A program made the position numbers and the translations under genes. Positions 1 to 11,707 of a stretch of 64,000 nt of DNA are shown in pieces (position 1 is the stretch's first letter; every line of letters begins with the position of its first letter). The notes beneath the pieces were generated by a model that worked only from the letters and a program-made list of their open reading frames with translations, was not told where the DNA came from and did no database searches. Location of the stretch: the NCBI RefSeq assembly GCF_013426205.1, contig NC_089425.1, forward strand, positions 3,534,001-3,598,000, written 5' to 3'. The stretch comes from Metarhizium brunneum (Eukaryota > Ascomycota > Sordariomycetes > Hypocreales > Clavicipitaceae).

Positions 1-1986
1 CTAGCCCAGCCAAAGGTTTCCCAGTCTGCTAGTAAGACTGTAACGGCAAAACAAACGACCTCTTCAGTGCTTCCTGGAAAATCTCGACCTGTTGCAAAGA
101 CCGTGGCTAAACCCGAGCCTGTCGGAGTGGATAGTCCTAACGCGTCTACTGATGAAAAGAGTAAACCTGACGTTGGAAAGCTGGCTGCCAAGTCTGAAAG
201 CAAACCCGGCCCATCAAGGTCTGAAACCAAAGCACTTCCGCCGAAAACAGCATCGAGCTCTGCCGGCGCTTTATCCGGAATTGCATCCTTGCTAGATTCG
301 ATCAACGCCAAGAAGCCCGAGGTGGCGCCTGTCACTTCCAAAGACTCCAAGAGTCCAGACAATTCAGAAACGCCGGAACAAAGAGCTAAGCGTATACGCA
401 AAGAAGGACGGAGGAAGCTTCGCGTGAGCTGGAAGCCTGAGGAAGAGCTTGTTCAAGTCAAGATCTTCCAGAAAGACGATGAGGAAGATGAAGGACGTGA
501 TGTGAACATGATTCGCGACGCCGGAGATGATCGATCAGAGGGTATGGTGTTGAAGCAACGTGCTGGTGTCGATGAGGATGATGAGGATGACGATATACCT
601 TATCAACCATGGGTTGGCCCCACGGCCACTGACTTCTCCCAACTGCCATCTGACATCAGAAACAAGAACTACATCACACGTGGTGGCAACGTCATATTTG
701 AAACGAACGAACAGAAGGAAATCACAGCGCGTGGGCAAAGAGAGCTCATGGCCATATACACGAATGTGGATGACATTCCTCCGAGTCCCAAATCACCTCC
801 GGCGGAGTCGTCCAGCCCAGCCCACTCCAAAGCTGGGTATCTTCCGACTGAAGGTGCAAAGTTTGAGGAACTCCAACTTCGATGGCGAGACGAGCAGAAC
901 ATGGGAGTGGACCAAGCCCTTGGCGCAGCGCTTCGGAGAATCGACGCCAAAAACAACCCGTCGAATAAGCTGGACGACATTCTCGGACGACTCAAGGGTG
1001 CACCGGATAAGTCAAGCCCCCATCAAGCAACTTCGCATCCTTGGGCCCTTCATGGTTCGTCTACAACGCAGCATAATTTTCCGTTTGCCGTGGGACCTAA
1101 TAGCGAGGCACAAGTTCTTGCCTGCCTCCAGCAAGAGAAAATCGCCGCTTGGCGCGACCCGAACCCTGTCCAAGTTGATCCCGCTCGCTCTCATCAGTAT
1201 GGTGACGCAAACTTGCAGATGATTGGCAATCATATCGAGTCAGTAGCTAGAAGCTTGGCTGGAAAACCGTATCCAGCCACCGCACCGCCTGAATGGCTGG
1301 CACATGATGAGGAGAGGGTTCGCGAATGGTGGCTGGGATACAATAAGGAATCTGCTGCTAGACAGAGAAAACTGGATGAAGATCGTGCTCGATCCGAGGC
1401 TGAGGCCAACGCCGCGAGGCTTGTCGCTGGTGCCACTGGCCAGACCCCCAGCCAGGACTGGAATATATACTACCAGCAGCAACAGCAACAACAGCAGCAG
1501 CAGCAGCAGCAGTCTTATGCACCATATTTAGCTCTCCTGCAACAAATGACGGGCGGCCATGTTGCTGGCCAAGCGCAAGGTAGCTCATCGCAAAGCCAAC
1601 AAAGCTCGATTCCTGACAGCCAGCTCCAATCGATTTTGGCCGCCATCAACCAACCCCAACAGCAACAGCCAGCTCAGTCGTCCAGCGCCAACCCTCTGTC
1701 TAATCTCAATCCCAGCGACCCTTCATATCAACAACTGATGATGTTGACACAATTGGCACAGGGCCATCAGCAAAGTCAGCCACCTCCACCACCTCCGCCC
1801 CCTCCACCATCCAACGAGCGGGACTGGGATCGTGGTGAGAGAGACGCGAAAGATACTCGCAAGAAGAAGGCAACGTTGCCACCACATAAGCCTGCCAATA
1901 AGGCCCTAATCGGAACCAAGGCCTGCACATTTTGGCAGCAAGGCAAGTGTGCGCGTGGCGACAAGTGTACTTTTAGACATGACTGA
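1..1986 (+). CDS. PNUTS-like CCCH zinc-finger protein, 3' part
   Basis: The frame is open from base 1, so the gene starts outside the window; about 661 codons are visible, ending at the TGA at 1984-1986. A basic stretch followed by RVSW (about nt 412-435) fits the RVxF/W docking motif for protein phosphatase 1. The following acidic segment (VNMIRDAGD) resembles the region after the TVTW motif of animal PNUTS/PPP1R10. The C-terminus is one CCCH zinc finger (C-x7-C-x5-C-x3-H, nt 1921-1980), also as in PNUTS. A poly-Gln run (about 1471-1512) and a poly-Pro run (about 1780-1810) lie between. PNUTS proteins target PP1 to the RNA polymerase II termination machinery. The expected N-terminal TFIIS-like domain would be off the window. 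The PNUTS assignment rests on motif order and is moderately sure; CCCH protein is certain. Confidence 0.8.
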   Translation, partial: LAQPKVSQSASKTVTAKQTTSSVLPGKSRPVAKTVAKPEPVGVDSPNASTDEKSKPDVGKLAAKSESKPGPSRSETKALPPKTASSSAGALSGIASLLDSINAKKPEVAPVTSKDSKSPDNSETPEQRAKRIRKEGRRKLRVSWKPEEELVQVKIFQKDDEEDEGRDVNMIRDAGDDRSEGMVLKQRAGVDEDDEDDDIPYQPWVGPTATDFSQLPSDIRNKNYITRGGNVIFETNEQKEITARGQRELMAIYTNVDDIPPSPKSPPAESSSPAHSKAGYLPTEGAKFEELQLRWRDEQNMGVDQALGAALRRIDAKNNPSNKLDDILGRLKGAPDKSSPHQATSHPWALHGSSTTQHNFPFAVGPNSEAQVLACLQQEKIAAWRDPNPVQVDPARSHQYGDANLQMIGNHIESVARSLAGKPYPATAPPEWLAHDEERVREWWLGYNKESAARQRKLDEDRARSEAEANAARLVAGATGQTPSQDWNIYYQQQQQQQQQQQQQSYAPYLALLQQMTGGHVAGQAQGSSSQSQQSSIPDSQLQSILAAINQPQQQQPAQSSSANPLSNLNPSDPSYQQLMMLTQLAQGHQQSQPPPPPPPPPPSNERDWDRGERDAKDTRKKKATLPPHKPANKALIGTKACTFWQQGKCARGDKCTFRHD

Positions 1987-2365
1987 GTTGAGACTTGTAA
2001 AGGAAGATGAAGAGAACAACCTAGCATGTGGCGTCTGGAGCATATTCTTATTTGTCTTTTTAACCCCTTGCGCCGTCATTTTTACAGCCGGTGAATCGGG
2101 CAGTACATGGAGAGCATGGCATCTCTTTACGGCAAATGTATGGTGGAAATGGACGGGTTGGGAATGTACACTATCACAATGCATTGCTCAAGGTTCTGAG
2201 CCGGAACAAGGTACTTTTTGTTGATTAATGATTGTAAACACCAATGCTTCCTCCTGATGTCCATTAGTCATTGCAAGAACAAACCGTGATATTGAATATG
2301 GCACCAAAACCCTTTGAGCAAATGCCTCCCTCCCCTGAAATAGATGCGCGCTTGAGCTCGTTTGC
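1987..2365. other. Convergent intergenic region
   Basis: This is 3' flank shared by the upstream CCCH gene and the convergent translin gene. I see no coding signal, repeat or RNA gene in it. Confidence 0.6.
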
Positions 2366-3341
2366 TCATTCATCCGTCTTCATCTCAGTATCGCCCCCGG
2401 TCCTCGCAACCAGCCCCCTCAGGCTCAAATCATACACTACGTCTTCCACCCTCTTTACATCATACTTGACGGCGTCTGCGCGCTTGCGCAAAATGTCATT
2501 TTTTAGATTAAGCAGCTGAAACCCGGCAAAGACATCCTTGATAAAGGCACTAATGGTCATGGGCAGCTGGAAATCGCCCAGGGTGACGGCATTGGTGGCC
2601 AAACGGGCTAGTTCGGGCGTGAGGTCGGTGAGGGAGAGAAGATACTCTTCTATAGTGAAGTGGAACGCATCGCGGTCCTTGAGATTTGTCGGCACTAATG
2701 AGTTCAGTCAGCACCGGCCACGGCCAAGGAAGCGGCAAGACTGGCAAAAGGCTTGATGGACTGGGCGGAGAGAGAAACGACGTACCTGAGAAGATGGAGC
2801 CGACGTCCTCGAGCGTGAGGAGGCGGCCGAGCTCGGGGGGTTGCGAGTCTGACGGGAAACCGCCTAGCCATGCGCAGTACAGCGTCGTCCCAATGGCGTT
2901 TTGCACGGTTCGTGCCCATTTGGAATTGTACCTGGATGGAATTAGTCTGATTGGGATTTTCTTTTTGGTGGGATGGCAGAAAGGTTGAAACTTGTGAAAA
3001 CGAACTTGTAGTAGGGGTGCTTGGAGGCAACCTCGTTCAACTCCTTGACGATGGCGACTTCGTCCTTGACGGCATTTTCTACCTGCTCGACTAAGGCTGG
3101 GTCTGGGGTCACGTCAGCATACTTTCTAGGGCGTGTACGGTGCTTGGCTGGGGGGACGGTGCGTACAGCGGGCACGAGGAGTCGAGTGGACTCGAGAGAG
3201 GAGAGCCTGGGCGGAGGCGACGCTTCGTTCGAGTTTTTGCACGATTTGCGTGAGGGCGTCTCGGACCTCGGTTTCTTCTTCGATCTTGGATTCGAGATAG
3301 CTGAAGATGGATGGGTCGAGGAGGCTTGATTGGGTGGACAT
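2366..3341 (-). CDS. TSN: Translin
   Basis: Four exons on the minus strand, 3341-3167, 3102-3006, 2931-2786 and 2694-2366, join to 249 codons (248 aa; human translin 228 aa). Introns are 64, 74 and 91 bp. The C-terminal part contains FQLLNLKNDILRKR and KYDVKRVEDVVYDLSLRG, almost the diagnostic translin sequence. HPYYKYNSKWARTVQNAIG is restored only when intron 2 is removed. The protein is all-helical and forms octameric rings. With TRAX, translin forms the C3PO RNase that acts on small RNAs and tRNA fragments; TRAX is not seen in this window. The ATG at 3341-3339 is the first Met in the open frame. The gene is convergent with its upstream neighbour, so regulation cannot be inferred. Confidence 0.95.
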
Positions 3342-4762
3342 TGTGGCGGGTTTTGGGGGAGGTTTGGGGTGATGAGTTTGGGGTTCAGATGAGGTGAGGT
3401 TTGTGATAGGTTTTAAAATGGTCGTGAATGGTGATAGCTATTGTGGGGCAAATGGCAATGAGCACGGTTTGGAGGTGAAGAGTGAGACAATAGACCACGA
3501 ACTTTAGCTTGGCACGAAGCCTTTCGGGAGCTGTGATGGTTCTGGTAATATACTCTTGTATTAAACCGAGTAGAGCGGTTGCGTCTCGATAAACTCTTGA
3601 TCTGACAGAACTTCAGAGGTAAGCCACGCCCAGGGCCAGCTCTGGGTCCTTGGAGGACTTTCACAGCTCAAGCCCAGCTACAAACACCGTCGGCGATGCG
3701 TTTTCTGTATTTTCATTGGCACATTCCACCCTCCTGGTTCATCGATCTTCTTCGCGGCCGAGTCATGCTCAACTGCAATGAAAATGAATTCTCGAGCTTC
3801 GCATCACCTGGACGCAGTGTAATACCAGGGACACAGTGGACAAGAACCATGCGTAAACGCAGAGGCGCTCTCGTCCGGCAACCAAAAATGGGAATAATCA
3901 CGATAAGCCCCGTTTCGAGGCGTTTCAGAGATTAAACTGAAAAGAACAGATACTACACTTGATCTAAGCCATATGGCAAAGAGAGCTGGAGAGAAAGGAA
4001 AGGAAAACAAGAAATGAACGGCGGGCGAGACGAGATTCTTATACTTGGGGTGGTGGGCGGTGAAGAGAAAAAGGCGGCAGAATGCAGCTGGCGGCGGCTG
4101 GCGCAGCTCTTAGGTTGCTCCGCGCGGCGCTGCCTAGTGCGGCTGTCAAGCTGTCAGCCGCTGGTGTTGCCTAGCGAGCTCAGAGCCGGGATGCACGATG
4201 CCTTTGTCCATTTGATGACAGCCTTTTGCGACTTCTGCTTCACCTCCACCGACGAATCTCGCTACTATTTATTTTAATTGAGGCAGCCGATATCCCAAGG
4301 TCTGAACAGGCTCAGCCATGAGACCAGGACCGTCTTTGCAATTCACGGCCCGATACATGAGCGATGGGAGAAGGGATTGAACATGCCGTGTTCAGACATA
4401 CACAAAGGAATTGCGCCGAGGAGCAGTGTGGCAGCCTGCTTCCAGTGCATCTTTGTGTGTATCACGTCAACTGGTAATCTTGAAACTGCCATGAAGCATC
4501 CACGGGCCTGGCCTTGGATAGCACGGCCACATGCCGCCGCAACGTCAACCCAGCATTCGGTATCTTTTGTTCAACTTTGAGCCCCGAAATGCCTACCACC
4601 TCGCCACATGTTCAAATACTGTCCATTACATAGCTTCCCAGGTATATAAGCTCGACATTCTCCCTCGGTTCTCAGTCATGTCGTAGTCACTCCTGCAGCT
4701 ACAACATCGTCAACCGCGTACAAGTTACACTTGCAACACTAGGCATCGTGTCCATCGAGAAA
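3342..4762. other. Intergenic region upstream of translin and the hydrolase
   Basis: This 1.4-kb divergent spacer lies between translin and the alpha/beta hydrolase. The short open frames (for example near 4014-4580) show no domain, no splice logic and no coding-like composition, so I regard it as promoter and spacer. The only clear element is the TATA box at 4643, listed separately. Confidence 0.5.
4643..4650 (+). promoter_or_regulatory. TATA box of the alpha/beta hydrolase gene
   Basis: TATATAAG lies 113 bp upstream of the chosen ATG (4763) in a stretch otherwise free of AT runs. Position and strand fit a core promoter for that gene. Confidence 0.5.
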
Positions 4763-5848
4763 ATGTCTACCTTCACCCCGACGACATACACCGTCACAGA
4801 CGTGTCGGCACTTCAGGAGATCCCCGATCGCAAAGAAACCAGCATTCCTGTCCAGCATCCTTTCTCCGTGTTAGACGATGTTGTCCGACCCACTCCCTTG
4901 GTTAATTTCCCCATTCATCGAGTTGAGAATTTTATCTTCCCCGGCAACGCTCCAGGCACAAAAGGCGGAATCAACTACGCTAGACTCAACGAGAAAATCA
5001 CAAATCACGAAGACGGCTATGAGCCCATGTCTTCAGATGTCCGCCACTACACCCTCACCACGACGTTAGAGACCTCGGTGGGCATCCACGTCTACCCTGC
5101 CAACAAGCCCGCGACGCAGCTAGTCATCTTCAATCATGGAAACGTGCGACCATCTCGCTACTTGAACGAGATACTCGAGAAGCTGACGCACGACCGGACC
5201 CGCGTCGTCATCGCTGTAGACTTTGTCGGCTATGATAGCAGCTCTCGAGTTCCCAACAAGGCCGGCGCCCTCGAAATAGCCTCCATCATCAACGACACCG
5301 CGGCCTACCAATACGCTACGGATGAATACCCCAACGTAAAGGAAGTCATCTACTGTGGTAGATCGATGGGAAATATCGGGTGGACCCATTGCATTCATTT
5401 CCCCAAGGTGACCAAGGTCGTTGCGTTGGTGCCCTTTGCAGACCTGTCCGCTGTCGCGTGGAGCTTCGTATCCTCGAAGGTGCCTCACATCTACCCTTTC
5501 CAGTCGCTCGCGCAATACGGTGTAAGTGCCGTTCTGGGAGCGGTTTTCCCAAACGGCGCCCCGGTGGACGGCCAGCCGGATGTACAGACTCGAGGATTTT
5601 CGCTTGTGGAAACGATTGATGCTCTGGCTGGACCCATGGAGGGTAAATCGGTGCTCTTGATGAAGGCCTCGGACGATGAGCTGGTCCCCGACGGAGAGGC
5701 CGAGCGCTTGGCCGCCAAGCTGGAGGAGAAGGGTATCAAGACCAAGGTCATGGACTTAACGGGCTCGCACCATGCTTTGCCTTGGGATGAGAAGAACGAG
5801 GACTCGGCCCCTAAAGCAATGGAGGAATTTTTTGCCAATGGACTTTGA
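4763..5848 (+). CDS. Alpha/beta hydrolase
   Basis: A single exon encodes 361 aa. The start chosen is the ATG at 4763 (context AAAATGT); the frame is open further upstream but only from a GTG. The fold is shown by NHG near residue 125 (oxyanion region), the nucleophile elbow GRSMG (Ser about 201), an acid in the DDELVP segment (Asp about 304/305) and a catalytic His in GSHHALP (about 336/337). Order and spacing fit the Ser-Asp-His triad of serine-aminopeptidase-like or esterase-like hydrolases. There is no signal peptide or membrane segment, so it is probably cytosolic. The substrate cannot be read from sequence; it could be an esterase, a thioesterase or a secondary-metabolism accessory hydrolase. 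No cluster genes surround it. Confidence 0.85.
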   Translation: MSTFTPTTYTVTDVSALQEIPDRKETSIPVQHPFSVLDDVVRPTPLVNFPIHRVENFIFPGNAPGTKGGINYARLNEKITNHEDGYEPMSSDVRHYTLTTTLETSVGIHVYPANKPATQLVIFNHGNVRPSRYLNEILEKLTHDRTRVVIAVDFVGYDSSSRVPNKAGALEIASIINDTAAYQYATDEYPNVKEVIYCGRSMGNIGWTHCIHFPKVTKVVALVPFADLSAVAWSFVSSKVPHIYPFQSLAQYGVSAVLGAVFPNGAPVDGQPDVQTRGFSLVETIDALAGPMEGKSVLLMKASDDELVPDGEAERLAAKLEEKGIKTKVMDLTGSHHALPWDEKNEDSAPKAMEEFFANGL

Positions 5849-7852
5849 GAAGAGGGGAGCGTGCGGTCCTATGCCCCTGGGGCTGCAATTACCGACATGC
5901 CGAGCTTTATTAGCTAGAGTGTCATTTGTTTTGCTTTTTCTTTGCCTTTTACATTCATTTGGTTACAGTTTTGAATACCTTCCTTCAACAAAATGGCCCA
6001 CGTTCTTTCGTGATATGAGGTGAAAATATCCTTTGTTTATCCTGTCTTTGCCACGATTTTGTAGTTTAGATAGGGACCGTGAAGCACTGTTCAGGATCAT
6101 CAAGGCAGAATTCGGTTGTCTGATGAGGCTTGTTCACAAATCACTACTTGGAAGGATGATGTGTTTGGCCGATGATCAGAGCACGCAACAACACCTGTCT
6201 TTTGAGAAGCCGAAACAATGGCACTTTGCAAAACATGGCAGCAAAGACCTGTCAGTGCGTGCTTGTCGTATACTTGGCGAATCACAAGACGGCTTGCCGA
6301 AGGACTTTGGGGGGTGAGACCGGGCCAACCCGTGGCTGTCTGTGCAGCGCTCTTGGTCAACTGGATCCGCGGTTGCCCACGACGGGGTAATAAAACAGTC
6401 AATGGGAGGCTGGCTATGAAAATAATGACGCTGGCCCAAGCTGTCGGCTGGTCATACGGTTACGAGCTGTGGTTGGACGGAATAGTCCGAGTGTCCGTCG
6501 GTGAGGGATCGGTGAGGTGAGGGTGGCGTATGCGGAGGACGAAACAACGATACACATGAGCTTTTGGTCTGTAAGCTGGTCCCAATACGTGTTCCGGGCA
6601 TGATTGGTGTCGTCAAACTTTGGGTGAGCCTCATCGATTAGAGCGCTGATACTTGCATTTCAGGACTCGGGTATGCGCACTATTGGCAGAACTATCCACC
6701 CGCCGCTACCAAGGCAGAGAGTCTAGTGCCTGAAATCGAAAGAATCTGGTCGACTTGTCACTACTAGTGCTTGAAGTCGAGAATTGATCGGCAGCGCACC
6801 GGCCGTGTCTCGCGCCGTGCTAGATGATAATCCGCTCACGGGCCAGCTATACCGACGGAATCATCACCTCCACCTTTCCATGACAGTCATGGGGTTTTCT
6901 TTCATCCTCGGTACTCTTTAACCACTGTACCTGAGCGATCTACATACTTACAAGCTCGACAAAGGGGCCACGCAGTTTTCTCGCTGACAAATATGCCAAC
7001 CAAACTCCACGACTGGGCTTCTTGGCTGGGAAAGCCTTGACCCAACGACAACCAAGCCGTCATCCCCGCCTGGCAGAAAAACAATTATCTTATTGACGAA
7101 CGGCATCTCCGCAAATATGACAGGTGCACGGCTGCGCTTGGATATCTCTGGTGGTACGCATTATAAATTCCAACGCCACTTGGACAAGGCAACACCAGGA
7201 GAGTGCAAAACGATGAGTCGGGAGAAGAACGCGGCAAGGTGGGAAAAGGAGAGGTTAAATATTTAATGAAACTTGACGCTCATGTCGGGCCATTTGATAC
7301 TTCGTTTCCAGTCGCGGCGGGGCTGTTCCAATCTGAAGCCAGTCGTTTCTTACCCGCCACTGATTCATAGCATCGCGAAGGTTTAAGATTGTCTGGTATG
7401 TATGACGACTCCCAGTCACAGCTTCATCGTTTTGCACAAACTTCACTACTAACCTGGCCTGTCAAACTCGTCAGTTGAAATTACCATTCACTCCAACCCC
7501 TACCCGATCTTCAAACCCCCTTTCCAATTGTCCGTTGACGATTGTTCTGCATTAGATTAGGACCTTTTGTTGGTGAGGAACCTCTCGGCTGAACTAGCTT
7601 GTGCGACCTGCTTAGTATTGTTGTCTGAACTGACATTCATCTTGCAGAACCTAGCCGAGTGTTTGGATTGATCTGCTGAAGGGAATAGGGCATCTCGAAG
7701 TCATCCATCTGCACTACGGCCACCACGGTCACGAACGGGGAAAGGGAATCGAGTACTATCACGAGTGTTGAAGCGACCTGTGGCCCGACTGAAACCACCG
7801 TCTTCATCTTGCTCCACGCAATTAACTAACGAGGACGGCAATATAAGCCATA
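5849..7852. other. Intergenic region upstream of the sedolisin
   Basis: Two kilobases without a convincing gene. Open frames of 60-100 codons occur on both strands (6033-6520) but overlap one another and show no domain or intron structure. Bases 7490-7850 probably contain the 5' leader of the sedolisin. I see no repeat family member here. Confidence 0.5.
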
Positions 7853-9884
7853 ATGTCTATTCTCAGCCTTCTTTGCGTCCTGGGTAGCATCTTCTTGGTC
7901 GTCAGTGCAGACTTGGTCGTCGTGGAACACTTGGACCAGCCGCCTGATGGATGGACCAAGCTGGGAGCTGCCAACGCCAGTCAACTCATCCGGCTCTCCA
8001 TCGCGTTAGAGTCTCAGGGCCACGACGTGTTTGAGAGAACGCTGCAAGAAGTCTCAGATCCCACGCACCCACGGTATGGGCAGTATCTGTCTCGTGACGA
8101 AGCAGTTGCTTTAGTACGGCCCCGGCCGCGCTCCGTTGCCGTTGTGCGCGAGTGGCTGTTGTCGGAAAACGTCACGCAAGGTCAGGTTCAGGAGCGCGGG
8201 CTCTTTGTGGACGCCGTCATGACCATTGGCACTGCTGAGAATCTCCTGTCTACCACGTACGGCTTGTTCCAACACGGCAAGCAAAGGGCCATCGGGGCCC
8301 TGGCATACTCTGTGCCGGCAGAAGTGCGGCCGCACATCACATCTATCCAGCCTACGACATTCTTTGAGTCTGGAAACTTGTTCAAGAAATCTCCACGGAT
8401 GTCGGGAGTAGGGATCGCGACGGCTCGCAGACGCAACCCAGGCGTACGAGCAAGGTCGACGGGGCTGCAAGACTGCGAGAATTACAACACGCCCGAATGT
8501 CTTCGCGGGCTGTATAAGATGAGCAATGACTACACAAAGCCACACAGGTCATCACTGTTGGGAGTGGCTGGATTCCATGGAGTGAGTAGAATTGTTTCTC
8601 TGCATTCGAAAGCACATAAGCTCACACTGTTCGCAGCAAGCAGCGCAGTATGACGAGCTGGAGAAGTACTTGGACACATATGCCCCGTACGCCAAGGGGG
8701 CCAACTTTTCCGTCGAGCTCATCAACAACGGTACCAATCCCCAGGGCGAGTATCCCGGGTTCGAGGCCAACATGGACATTCAAATCGCCGTTTCAATGGC
8801 GTTCAGGGTGCCGGTCCGGTTCTACTCCACGGGGGGAGAGGGCCACGAATTCATCCCCGACCTGGAGTAGGTTGCTGCTTGTTAGTCGATGGTATCGAAC
8901 CGAGAACTGACTCGAGCCTGGCAGCGTTTACGACCCCGAGAAGCAACACCTCGAGCCGTGGCTACAGTTTGCCAGCTACTTGCTGGACCTGCCCGACCGC
9001 GACTTGCCACAAGTCATGTCCATCTCATACGGCGGCAACGAACAGGCGGTCCCCAAGCCGTACGCGCGCAGAATCTGCCAAATGTTCGGACTCCTCACGC
9101 TCCGCGGCGTGTCCATCATCCTGGCGTCGGGGGACCAGGGACCAGGCGTGTCCTGCCAGTCCAACGACGGCACCAACTCGACCAAGTTTCTGCCAGCGTT
9201 CCCGTCAGGATGCCCCTACCTGACGGTGGTTGGTGCGACGGAGCGAAACGCCCCTGAGAGAGCGATAAACTTTTCGTCCGGGGGGTTCTCGGAGTACTGG
9301 CCCAGACCAGCGTGGCAGGAGGCAGCGGTGTCGCGGTATCTCGACGCGCACGGAGACAAGTGGAAGGGGTATTACAACCGGGCTGGCCGTGGCTTTCCGG
9401 ATGTATCTGCTCAGGGGATCGGATACCCCTTTTTCAACCACGGCGGAAACGCGAGCGGGGGAGGCACCAGGTAAGAGCCTCGACTTTTGCTCCTTCTGAA
9501 ACATTGTAGAGGACTGACAAGACTCGAGTGCGTCGGCGCCATTGTTCGCCTCCATGATTGCCGTCATCAATGATAGTCGTATGAAGAGGGGCAAGCCGCC
9601 GCTGGGATTTCTGAATCCCTGGCTGTATCTAGGTGCCAGCCGCGCATTCACAGAGTGAGTGACAAGCCAGCTTCCCGTCTTGGGATGGCACCGGATGAGA
9701 AACTAACGCGGGAGGCTATAGTATTACCCACGGCAGATCGGATGGCTGCAAGGGCACAAGCTTCAGCGGCGCAAAGGCACCAGTCATTCCTGGAGCAGGG
9801 TGGGATGCGGTAGAGGGATGGGATCCGGTTACCGGGCTGGGTACGCCATTGTTTGACGAGCTGCAAGAGTTGGCGATGGGATAG
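7853..9884 (+). CDS. Secreted sedolisin (peptidase family S53)
   Basis: Five exons, 7853-8581, 8637-8866, 8925-9470, 9529-9654 and 9722-9884, give 597 aa. Residues 1-19 are a signal peptide, followed by an inhibitory prodomain to about residue 200 and the S53 catalytic domain. Catalytic residues are visible: Glu286 and Asp290 (FEANMDIQ), the oxyanion Asp390 (ASGDQGPG) and Ser502 in GGTSASAP; that Ser codon is itself split by intron 3. The C-terminal DPVTGLGTP is the usual calcium-binding loop. Sedolisins are acidic serine-carboxyl peptidases; fungal members often act as extracellular tripeptidyl-peptidases. All catalytic residues are intact, so it is probably active. Whether it is a tripeptidyl-peptidase or an endopeptidase is not decidable here. 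Confidence 0.95.
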
Positions 9885-11002
9885 GCACGGGCAGAAGTGT
9901 ATCAAGATAGGAAACGTATGAGATGTGAAGGCGTGCAGATCGTCTTTGCTGTCCATGATAGAAAACGAATGGACCGTGTAATCGAGCAGATGAGCTGCGT
10001 CTGGCCCTTGATTTTTTTTTATGACTGCATGGCAAGATCTTTTTTATTTATTATTTTATTAAGTACTGTCTTGGGACCGGACCCTTCTGGTTCTATGCCT
10101 TTGCCTCACGTCTACAAACTTTAGACAATGGCTATTGAAAGTTACACCAGACGGAGTTTACTTGTTTTCACTTCTTTGTTGTAGCTTCTGTAAGTTGGAT
10201 ATAACAGATCTATGTTGATACTGTCACGGGTTAGATGATTTACGTTAAAATAAAGAAAAAGAAATACCTTCAGGTGTTGTACCAGATTCACGGGTCACCG
10301 GGTTCCATGCTCAGATCCGCATCTCTCTCGTGTTATGAAGCATATCAAGTCCTGTGCGAGTACATCACATTATCAAACCAGAGCCACGTATATTTAATAC
10401 ACTTGACCAAACCAGAACCTGTAGATCCAGTTACGTGGGAACCCTCTATACCATGGTGTCGTCCGAGGTTAGGTCTAGAGTGAATGTGGCCGCGGTAGAT
10501 ATGCCAGATATGCCCAAGATGTTCACGAGGCTTTAGCCGGGCCACGTAAACTCCGGCTCCGTGTCTTTGTGCCAGTATGCTATCCCTGTTGTCATAAGAT
10601 GGCTCGTCAGATGGCTAACTACGCAGACCAACATGCGGCCAGCCAACTGCCACAGCAAGTAGTATTGGATTGACCGTTGATCAGTGTCACAAACGATTCA
10701 GCCATGGCGACCTTTGCAGAACCTTACCAATATCCAGCTAATAAGAGTGTCCTTTGAGTTCTTGGCTGATGACACCAACCAACAAGCCTCCAGCGTCGTT
10801 CTCCAAAGTCAACCTGCTGTACGGAGCATTGACAGACAAATATCTCGTGTTGAAACCCAGAAACACCACAGTGTTGCTCATTCTTTCAACTATATTTAAC
10901 TAACCATGATGCGGCAAGCAGTAGCGAAGAAGGCAAGCCACGGAGGTCATGTCACTCTTCGAACCACACTTGAGAGCCGTGTTAGCTGCTGTTGCTTCTC
11001 AG
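9885..11002. other. Intergenic region with AT-rich stretches
   Basis: 3' flank of the sedolisin, then spacer with T-rich and A-rich tracts around 10010-10070 and 10235-10265. No coding signal is convincing. It ends at the solo LTR at 11003. Confidence 0.5.
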
Positions 11003-11252
11003 TGTGACAAGGGTTCAACATAGAAGGCTTGGAGCAAAAGGGCTCAATTCAATAATAATCGCGAAGGGTCTCTAAGGTCTTGAGTTGCTACGAGAGAGGA
11101 AGGGAAGGGTGACCGCCTTATATACATAAAAGGAACGCCCAAACCTAGGGTCCTTGCCCAGGCACGTGTTCTAACCGTGTAACCAACAAGTCCTGTATCG
11201 GCGAAGCCCCTTTGTTGGGCTTCACGATCTGTTGGGCCTTTTCCGTGTAACA
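11003..11252 (+). mobile_element. Solo LTR, family A copy 1
   Basis: This 250-bp unit begins TGTGACAAGGGTT and ends CCGTGTAACA, so it has the TG...CA ends of an LTR. Flanks CTCAG (10998-11002) and CGCAG (11253-11257) match at 4 of 5 bases, fitting an aged 5-bp target duplication. An internal TTATATACATAAAAG looks like the LTR promoter. The same unit recurs at 50352, 50681, 51167 and 57526. No gag or pol lies nearby, so it is a solo LTR. Confidence 0.75.
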
Positions 11253-11707
11253 CGCAGTACTTTACAGCTAGGTCGTCGGAGCTATTCTCCGAAATCCTAA
11301 GCTGGGCCCTGTTGCAGTTTTTATATCACAAGCTTCAAGGGACCGAGTTTATCCAAGGCCAATGATGCTAATTTACCGCTTGGGGATAGTGGAAAGATCT
11401 GGGAGCATGTTCTGGATCGTGGCACTCGGCCTGGCCGTGGGAATTTGGAGGGTTAGGGTTAGGGTTATGTTGAAATTAGTCCGCCTTATGTCTCTCACTT
11501 TGATTGGACCAGGGCGCCCCTCATGCCCTGAGCCGCTCCTGCCCACAGTAAGGCTTTCGCCGCGTCCGGTCATCGGTGTGCCCCGCCAAAACTTCCGCAC
11601 GACTCACGGGCACGAAATCGAAACCTTTGCGGTCCTTTTCCTCACACCCATCGCGACAATCCGACACCCGTCAATTGGCGTCGCTCCCTACTGTTTCAAC
11701 TACAGTC
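11253..11707. other. THR1 upstream region with telomere-like repeat
   Basis: 455-bp spacer between the solo LTR and the THR1 start. It holds about three tandem TTAGGG units at 11449-11467, listed separately. Confidence 0.5.
11449..11467 (+). repeat. Interstitial telomere-like TTAGGG repeat
   Basis: AGGGTTAGGGTTAGGGTTA is a 19-base run of the filamentous-fungal telomere unit, 241 bp upstream of the THR1 start codon. It may be a chance or repair-derived insertion, or a binding site for a TTAGGG-binding (Myb/Tbf1-like) factor. Only the repeat itself is seen. Confidence 0.7.
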
